Shown here: in pieces, positions 6,945 to 11,657 of the stretch
Layout of the letters: each line of letters starts with the position of its first letter
How positions within the stretch are numbered: the stretch's first letter is position 1
Assembly: GCA_020720185.1 (NCBI GenBank)
Contig: DYPB01000014.1
Location: 18,479-30,135 of the forward strand
DNA: 11,657 nt
DNA from: Flavobacterium psychrophilum
GTDB taxonomy: Bacteria; Bacteroidota; Bacteroidia; Flavobacteriales; Flavobacteriaceae
Direction of reading: 5' to 3'
The notes under the pieces: generated by a model
Database searches by the model: none
The model's input: only the letters and a program-made list of their open reading frames with translations
What the model was told of the DNA's origin: nothing
Position numbers and translations under genes: made by a program

Positions 6945-7989
6945 AATAAACTATAAAAATATACATAATCGTTTTAAATTGAATGGTTTGCATTATGACA
7001 AAAATCAATTAAAACAAATTGCTTACAGTTTTATAAAAGAAGGCGATGTATATCAAAAAAATATAGGTGATTTTCTATTGGATTGGTTTGATGAAAATGA
7101 ATTTATTGATTTGCAAACATCTGGAACAACAGGAACTCCTAAAATTATAAGCTTGCAAAAGCAAGCAATGGTTAATTCAGCCTTATCAACAGGGAATTTT
7201 TTAGGTTTGGAACCCTCTAATAAAGCCTTACATTGTTTGCCAACTAATTTTATTGCTGGAAAAATGATGTTTGTTAGAGCATTTATTTTAGGACTTGATA
7301 TTGATTTTATAGAACCAAATTCGCATCCATTAAAAAATAATAAAACAAGATATGATTTTGTAGCAATGGTCCCTTTGCAGGTTCAAAATTCATTAGATAA
7401 TTTACAAAATATCAAAAATTTAATTGTTGGCGGAACTAAAATTAATCAAAATTTAGAAAAATCATTATTAAATTTAAAAAATACATCAATTTATGAAACT
7501 TATGGAATGACGGAAACCGTTACACATATTGCTGCAAGAAGAGTAGGAGAGGAGTCATTTTGTGTTTTGCCAAATATTAATATATCTACCGATGATAGAA
7601 ATTGTTTAGTGATTGATGCTCCTAATGTTTCAAAACAAAAGATAATTACTAATGATATTGTTGAAATTATCGATAATAACAAATTTAATTTGTTAGGACG
7701 CTTTGATAATCTGATTAATAGTGGTGGTATAAAACTTTTTCCAGAATTAATTGAAGCTAAATTAGAACATAAAATAAACAATCGTTTTTTTGTTATTGGT
7801 TTGCCAGACAATGATTTAGGAGAAAAATTAGTTTTGTTTATTGAATCAGAAGAAACAAAATTCGACAATGATATTTTTGATGAATTAAGCAAATTTGAAA
7901 AACCAAAAGAAATCATTTTCATTAAAAAATTTAAAGAAACAGAAACGGGCAAAATTTTAAGAAAAGAAACTCTTGAAAGTGTCTCTTAA
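6937..7989 (+). CDS. menE: AMP-forming acyl-CoA ligase, o-succinylbenzoate-CoA ligase type, short form
   Basis: MenE activates o-succinylbenzoate with ATP and joins it to CoA in menaquinone synthesis. The adenylate-forming motifs are present: P-loop TSGTTGTPK (61-69), YGMTE (189-193), LGRFDNLINSGGIKLFPE (253-270) and the catalytic lysine region ETGKILRKE (K339). The protein is only 350 residues, with the P-loop about 60 residues from the start rather than the roughly 150 or more seen in full-length relatives; most of the N-terminal subdomain is absent. Flavobacterial MenE proteins are commonly short like this, so I read it as a lineage form rather than a truncation. I prefer the ATG at 6937 over an in-frame TTG at 6922: it gives the standard short overlap with the upstream CPBP stop codon. 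No other men gene is in the window, so substrate identity rests on family resemblance. Confidence 0.85.
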   Translation: MNKINYKNIHNRFKLNGLHYDKNQLKQIAYSFIKEGDVYQKNIGDFLLDWFDENEFIDLQTSGTTGTPKIISLQKQAMVNSALSTGNFLGLEPSNKALHCLPTNFIAGKMMFVRAFILGLDIDFIEPNSHPLKNNKTRYDFVAMVPLQVQNSLDNLQNIKNLIVGGTKINQNLEKSLLNLKNTSIYETYGMTETVTHIAARRVGEESFCVLPNINISTDDRNCLVIDAPNVSKQKIITNDIVEIIDNNKFNLLGRFDNLINSGGIKLFPELIEAKLEHKINNRFFVIGLPDNDLGEKLVLFIESEETKFDNDIFDELSKFEKPKEIIFIKKFKETETGKILRKETLESVS

Positions 7990-8366
7990 TTTAAAATATC
8001 ATTCAAAATAGCTTTGTTCTCATAATTGATAACTTGTAATTTTACAGTAACATTTTTTTTCGTTATCCCCTCAACAACATATACTTTTCCTCCTTCAAAA
8101 GGTTTATTACTAATACTAAAATCTACATCGCCGTTAGTTAATATTTCTTTTATATCAGTAGAATCTATATGCTTTTGACCCATTTTTATAACAGCAATTT
8201 CATTATATATAAATGATTTATTTCTAATATTTTTAAGCACTCTGGCATTGGGCATATAGGCAAAATCCAATCCTTTCCCTCCAGTATAATCAAGAATAAA
8301 TTTAAGGAAAAGTCCTCCAATAAGTAATCCGAGTAAATAATAAGCTAATCGATGTGTAAAATTCAT
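7986..8366 (-). CDS. DUF4258-like protein with N-terminal membrane anchor
   Basis: The product has 126 residues. Residues about 8-25 form one hydrophobic segment (YLLGLLIGGLFLKFI), and the rest (about 40-126) resembles the DUF4258 fold: a Lys-rich helix-like start, the pattern HIDSTDIKEILTNGDV (66-81), then strands around KVYVVEG (94-100) and VTVKLQVIN. DUF4258 is related in shape to RelE-type folds, but a membrane-tethered version of this kind is common in flavobacteria and there is no antitoxin partner, so a toxin role is not supported. The gene follows ppx on the same strand after 39 bases, yet a TACATTTG box in that gap suggests its own promoter. Its stop codon shares the TTAA at 7986-7989 with the menE stop. 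Function is unknown. Confidence 0.8.
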   Translation of the reverse strand: MNFTHRLAYYLLGLLIGGLFLKFILDYTGGKGLDFAYMPNARVLKNIRNKSFIYNEIAVIKMGQKHIDSTDIKEILTNGDVDFSISNKPFEGGKVYVVEGITKKNVTVKLQVINYENKAILNDILN

Positions 8367-8386
8367 TTTTTTTTTGTTTTTGGGTA

Positions 8387-8394
8387 CAAATGTA
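8387..8394 (-). promoter_or_regulatory. Candidate -7 box for the DUF4258 gene
   Basis: On the minus strand this reads TACATTTG, an exact TAnnTTTG match 20 bases before the ATG at 8366. It would let the gene be expressed separately from the ppk1-ppx unit upstream. No TTG at the ideal distance is seen; the nearest lies within the end of ppx and is spaced too far. Confidence 0.5.
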
Positions 8395-8405
8395 ATTAAT
8401 ATTTC

Positions 8406-9296
8406 CTAAATTTCCCCATAATACAAGGCTTTTACAATCCCATCTGAAAGTCCAATTTTTGGAACAAAAATATTTCGGGCATTACTCCATTTCATGGCGT
8501 TTAAATAAACCTGCAATGCAGGAATAATAACATCTGCACGATCAGGATTCATTCCTAATTCTGTAATTCTTTGATTATAACTTAAGGCACTTAATGTTGT
8601 ATATTGGGCATTTAAGTACATGTAGGACAGTGGTTTATCTTGATGTTTTTCTGATAGTTTAAAAATTTTATTGATATTTCCTCCTGAACCAATTAAGGAT
8701 ATTTCTTCAAATGCTGCTGTATTTGTTTTTATCCATTTTTCAATTTCATTCCAAACAATTTCACTTACTACGCCGTTTAAAAGTCTTACGGTACCTGCTT
8801 TAAACGATTTTGAGGCAATCATTTTTCCGTCAGAGAATAATGAAAATTCAGTACTACCACCGCCAACATCTACATATAAATAGGTAGCATCTGTTTTTAA
8901 AAAATGGTGTAACCCTGTCGATGCAATGATTGCGGCTTCCTTTCTACCATCAATAATTTCAATTTTGATAGCCGCTTTTTTCTTAATAATTTCAACTATT
9001 TCTTTGCCGTTATAGGCTTCTCGCATTGCCGATGTGGCACAAGCCATATATTTTTCAACTTTATAAACCCCCATTAATAGTTTAAAAGCTTTCATAGCAT
9101 CGGTCATTCTATCAATGTTTTCGGGCGTAATCTCACCAACGGTAAAGGCATCTTGCCCTAATCTGATAGGAACTCGAACCAAAGAACTTTTATTAAATTG
9201 AGTTTCTTTGCCGTCTTGTTCTACGATGTTTACTATGAGCAACCGCATGGCATTTGAACCAATATCTATTGCGGCATATTTTTTAATTCTAATCAT
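8406..9296 (-). CDS. ppx: Ppx/GppA-family exopolyphosphatase, short form
   Basis: Ppx removes terminal phosphates from inorganic polyphosphate; GppA relatives hydrolyse pppGpp. The 296-residue protein has the two-lobed actin-like ATPase fold of the family: phosphate-1 motif DIGSNAMRL (11-19), ATSAMREA (87-94), the catalytic glutamate in DGRKEA (E120), phosphate-2 motif DVGGGSTEF (143-151) and the loop GSGGNINKI (203-211). At about 300 residues it lacks the C-terminal HD-like and extra domains of the 500-residue E. coli PPX, matching the short two-domain Ppx type. The N-terminal DIGSN begins only 11 residues from the ATG, which supports the start. That ATG overlaps the ppk1 stop by one base (TAATG), so translation of the two is probably coupled. 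Linkage to ppk1 favours polyphosphate over pppGpp as substrate, but dual activity is possible. Confidence 0.93.
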   Translation of the reverse strand: MIRIKKYAAIDIGSNAMRLLIVNIVEQDGKETQFNKSSLVRVPIRLGQDAFTVGEITPENIDRMTDAMKAFKLLMGVYKVEKYMACATSAMREAYNGKEIVEIIKKKAAIKIEIIDGRKEAAIIASTGLHHFLKTDATYLYVDVGGGSTEFSLFSDGKMIASKSFKAGTVRLLNGVVSEIVWNEIEKWIKTNTAAFEEISLIGSGGNINKIFKLSEKHQDKPLSYMYLNAQYTTLSALSYNQRITELGMNPDRADVIIPALQVYLNAMKWSNARNIFVPKIGLSDGIVKALYYGEI

Positions 9297-11416
9297 TATT
9301 TATTAAAATGGTTTGGGTTTTCATTATTTTTTATCTTTGCTTCATAAAATTCATAAGCCCGTTGTTGTGCTCTCCAAACCACCTCATTCTCATTTCGATT
9401 TTTATATTTATTATCTAATTTCTCCGAATGAATTCTAGCTTTTACATTTGCTTTCCAGCCAATTTCAAAACTTTCTATCAATTCATTTTTAATATCGTCA
9501 TCATATATCGGACAAGTAACTTCAACTCTTCGATCAAGATTTCGGGTCATAAAATCTGCTGATGAGATATAAACCGCTGTATCTCCGTCGTTACCAAAAA
9601 TATATAAACGAGTATGTTCTAAATAATTATCAACAATACTTATGGCTTCAATATTATCACTCAATCCTTTTTTATTAGGTATTAATGAACATATTCCTCT
9701 GATAATTAATTGAATTTTTACACCAGCCGCACTCGCTTCATATAATTTATCAATCATTAAAAAATCAGATAAACTATTCATTTTTAGTTTTATAAAAGCA
9801 ATTTTTCCTTCTTGTGCATTGTTAATTTCTCTATCAATTAATTTTATAAATTTGGTTCTAAAATAATGTGGCGAAACAATTAAATGTTTATAACGATGAA
9901 TGCGATAATTGATATCAAAGAAATTAAATATCCTTGAAACATCTTTCAAAATGGCTTGATTGCTGGTTAAAAGTGTAACATCGGTATAAATTTTAGCAGT
10001 CGATTCATTAAAATTTCCAGTGGATATAAATCCGTACCTAATATTTTGTTTATTTTCTAATCGGTCAATTACACAAATTTTGCTATGCACTTTTAAACCT
10101 TTTATACCAAAAATAAGTTCAATTCCTTCCAGTTGCATTTTTTCGGCATAATTCATATTGCTTTCTTCGTCAAAACGGGCTTGTAATTCTATTTGAACAA
10201 TAACTTTTTTACCATTTTTTGCTGCATTTATTAATGAACTGATAATTTGAGAATCTTTTGATAATCGATATAAAGTAATTTTTATCGAAGTAACCTTTGG
10301 GTCTAATGCTGCCTCTCTTAAAAATTTGATGATATATGAAAATGATTGAAAAGGAGCGTTAACTAAATAATCCTTTGTAGCAATTTTTTGCATAATATTT
10401 TCATCCAAACTTAATCCAATAATTGGTAATGCAGGGTTTTTATGGTATAATAAATCAAACCTTCCAAGATTTGGAAAACTCATATAATCCCTACGATCGT
10501 GGTATCTTCCGCCTGGTATTATACTATCAGAGGCATTAATTTTTAAATGTGAAAGGAAAAATTTAAGAGTATCTTTCTCAATTTTCTGATCATAAATAAA
10601 TCGAACTGGTTCCCCAATTCTGCGGTCTTTTACACTAATTGCAATTTTCTCGAACATACTTTTACTCATATCACTATCAATATCAAGTTCTGCATCTCGG
10701 CTTATTTTAATCATATGTGCCGAAATACTCTTATAATCAAAAATATTAAAAATACTATGCAAATTATCACGAATAACATCGTCTAACAGTATGATATATT
10801 GTTTGTTATCTTCAGATGGTAAAACCACAAATCTATTTATTGTTTTAGGAATTTCAATAACTGCATACCTAATTTCTGGTTTATTTTGAGTAATACCAAG
10901 AACTTTGGTTTTTACAGTATTTTTCATTACCAATTTTATAGCCAAATATCCCGAAGTGTCTTTTAGTGTAGGAAATTCTGCCAAATCATTTAAAATAATT
11001 GTTACCAATGCAGGACTTACATTTTGTACAAAAAAATCTTTAAGATATATTTTTTGTGTTTCTGAAATTTCAGTTTCATCAATTATAAAAATATTTTCTT
11101 CCTTTAATTTTTGTTCAATTACACCTAATATTTTTAAACTTTCAGCCTGTTGTTTTATAACAATTTGGGTAATATCATTTATTAATTGTTTAGCAGATAT
11201 GCCGCCAAGCACTTTCTCTCCAGATTGTCCCGATAAACTTAATCGACGAATAGCCGCATATCGAACCCGAAAAAACTCGTCTAAATTGTTTGAAAAGATG
11301 CCTAAAAAACGCAATCTATCAAGTAATGGGACACTCTCATCACCAGCTTCTTGCAATACTCGTGCATTAAAAGAAAGCCAACTTTTTTCTCTATCTATAT
11401 ATTTTATGACAGTCAT
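9296..11416 (-). CDS. ppk1: Polyphosphate kinase 1
   Basis: Ppk1 makes inorganic polyphosphate from ATP, reversibly, usually as a membrane-associated multimer. The 706-residue length is normal. N domain: the segment FSNNLDEFFRVR (41-52) is a strong Ppk1 marker. Middle domain: about 120-310. The catalytic half has two phospholipase-D-like domains: KVHSKICVIDR carries H444, equivalent to the autophosphorylated H435 of E. coli, followed by STGNFNESTAKIYTD (465-479); the second carries RGICSLIP (573-580), SDNIEAISIVDNYLEHTRL with the second conserved histidine H601, and SSADFMTRNLDRRVEV (618-633). No catalytic residue seems missing. The ATG at 11416 gives an N-terminus (YIDREKSWLSFNARVL) starting at the usual conserved block. 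It is first in an operon with ppx and has a TAAATTTG box upstream. Confidence 0.97.
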   Translation of the reverse strand: MTVIKYIDREKSWLSFNARVLQEAGDESVPLLDRLRFLGIFSNNLDEFFRVRYAAIRRLSLSGQSGEKVLGGISAKQLINDITQIVIKQQAESLKILGVIEQKLKEENIFIIDETEISETQKIYLKDFFVQNVSPALVTIILNDLAEFPTLKDTSGYLAIKLVMKNTVKTKVLGITQNKPEIRYAVIEIPKTINRFVVLPSEDNKQYIILLDDVIRDNLHSIFNIFDYKSISAHMIKISRDAELDIDSDMSKSMFEKIAISVKDRRIGEPVRFIYDQKIEKDTLKFFLSHLKINASDSIIPGGRYHDRRDYMSFPNLGRFDLLYHKNPALPIIGLSLDENIMQKIATKDYLVNAPFQSFSYIIKFLREAALDPKVTSIKITLYRLSKDSQIISSLINAAKNGKKVIVQIELQARFDEESNMNYAEKMQLEGIELIFGIKGLKVHSKICVIDRLENKQNIRYGFISTGNFNESTAKIYTDVTLLTSNQAILKDVSRIFNFFDINYRIHRYKHLIVSPHYFRTKFIKLIDREINNAQEGKIAFIKLKMNSLSDFLMIDKLYEASAAGVKIQLIIRGICSLIPNKKGLSDNIEAISIVDNYLEHTRLYIFGNDGDTAVYISSADFMTRNLDRRVEVTCPIYDDDIKNELIESFEIGWKANVKARIHSEKLDNKYKNRNENEVVWRAQQRAYEFYEAKIKNNENPNHFNK

Positions 11417-11438
11417 TTTTATTTAAAATTTTAAACCA

Positions 11439-11446
11439 CAAATTTA
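11439..11446 (-). promoter_or_regulatory. Candidate -7 box for the ppk1-ppx operon
   Basis: On the minus strand this reads TAAATTTG, an exact TAnnTTTG match 22 bases before the ppk1 ATG. No TTG is apparent at the -33 position. No pho-box-like repeats were recognised between here and the start. Confidence 0.5.
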
Positions 11447-11524
11447 GAGATTTTAATTTGTTTTAAAATGCCTCTAAAAACTCATTTTGAAAAAAAGTTT
11501 TATATTTTTCTCAATATTACTATT

Positions 11525-11582
11525 CAAAAATAGAATTTAATTTTTTTAATCAATAAAAAAAATTAAAGATATTCTATTTTTG
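11525..11582. repeat. Long AT-rich hairpin beside the tandem repeats
   Basis: CAAAAATAGAAT (11525-11536) is perfectly complementary to 11571-11582, and the adjoining TTAATTTTTTT is complementary to the A-rich stretch before it on the right arm. Together this gives about 23 paired bases with a four-base bulge and a loop of about 7 bases. The right arm is the first half of tandem unit 1. Pairing is almost all A-T, so RNA stability would be modest. Confidence 0.6.
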
Positions 11583-11657
11583 TTTAATATATAATAAAAA
11601 ACTATTAAAGATATTTTATTTTTGTTTAATATAAAATAAAAAACTATTAAAGATATT
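11562..11657. repeat. 42-bp tandem direct repeat, running off the window
   Basis: Two complete 42-base units (11562-11603 and 11604-11645) differ at only two positions and are followed by the first 12 bases of a third (11646-11657, ATTAAAGATATT), where the window ends. There is no spacer between the units. Each contains TATTTTTG (11575-11582 and 11617-11624), a match to the Bacteroidetes -7 box on the plus strand. No ORF crosses them. The total copy number cannot be known from this window. Confidence 0.85.

Noticed and set aside
7500..7952. Minus-strand frame of 150 codons inside menE
   Set aside because: It lies opposite conserved MenE motifs and has a low-complexity Ser/Leu/Ile composition.
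7986..8366. Toxin-antitoxin module based on the DUF4258 fold
   Set aside because: There is a membrane segment, no adjacent small antitoxin gene, and the neighbours are metabolic genes.
10905..11426. Long plus-strand frame of 173 codons opposite the ppk1 5' end
   Set aside because: It is fully antisense to conserved Ppk1 coding sequence, which explains the open frame, and its Ser/Ile/Phe-rich composition is typical of shadow frames.
11562..11657. Possible CRISPR array at the right edge
   Set aside because: The repeat units abut directly with no unique spacers, and the unit shows no typical CRISPR repeat features.

Overview
The window is a strongly AT-rich piece of bacterial chromosome. Gene content (flavobacterial-type CorA, MenE, Ppk1/Ppx and CPBP proteins), weak or absent Shine-Dalgarno sequences, and repeated upstream matches to the Bacteroidetes promoter box TAnnTTTG all point to Bacteroidota, most likely family Flavobacteriaceae. 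This placement is inferred from style and protein character, not from a marker gene. I see no rRNA, tRNA, CRISPR array, transposase, prophage or toxin-antitoxin locus.

Layout. Bases 1-149 hold no gene, only a good promoter (94-127) for a membrane-anchored coiled-coil protein (150-1091, +). A strong hairpin terminator separates it from the convergent hutI (1146-2381, -), a histidine-degradation enzyme standing alone. hutI diverges from corA (2449-3519, +), a Mg/Co transporter. Between corA and the convergent fumC (3753-5138, -) lies a 223-bp imperfect palindrome that looks like a small non-coding inverted-repeat element. fumC diverges from a previously uncalled 55-aa membrane microprotein (5270-5437, +), which has its own promoter and a strong terminator. 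Next come an ArsC/Spx-family reductase (5574-5924, -), then a two-gene unit of a CPBP intramembrane protease and an unusually short MenE-type acyl-CoA ligase with an 8-bp overlap (5994-7989, +). menE runs tail-to-tail into a DUF4258 membrane protein (7986-8366, -); their stop codons share one TTAA. Upstream of that on the minus strand is the polyphosphate unit ppk1-ppx (11416-8406, -), whose start and stop overlap by one base. Bases 11417-11657 are non-coding: the ppk1 promoter, a long AT-rich hairpin, and a 42-bp tandem repeat that runs off the window.

Functionally this is mainly core metabolism and housekeeping: TCA cycle (FumC), histidine catabolism (HutI), menaquinone synthesis (MenE), metal transport (CorA), and polyphosphate synthesis and breakdown (Ppk1/Ppx). 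I do not see a clear new multi-gene system. The parts most worth a second look are the non-coding structures (3519-3741 and 11525-11657), the 55-aa microprotein, the coiled-coil membrane protein, and the coupled CPBP-MenE pair.
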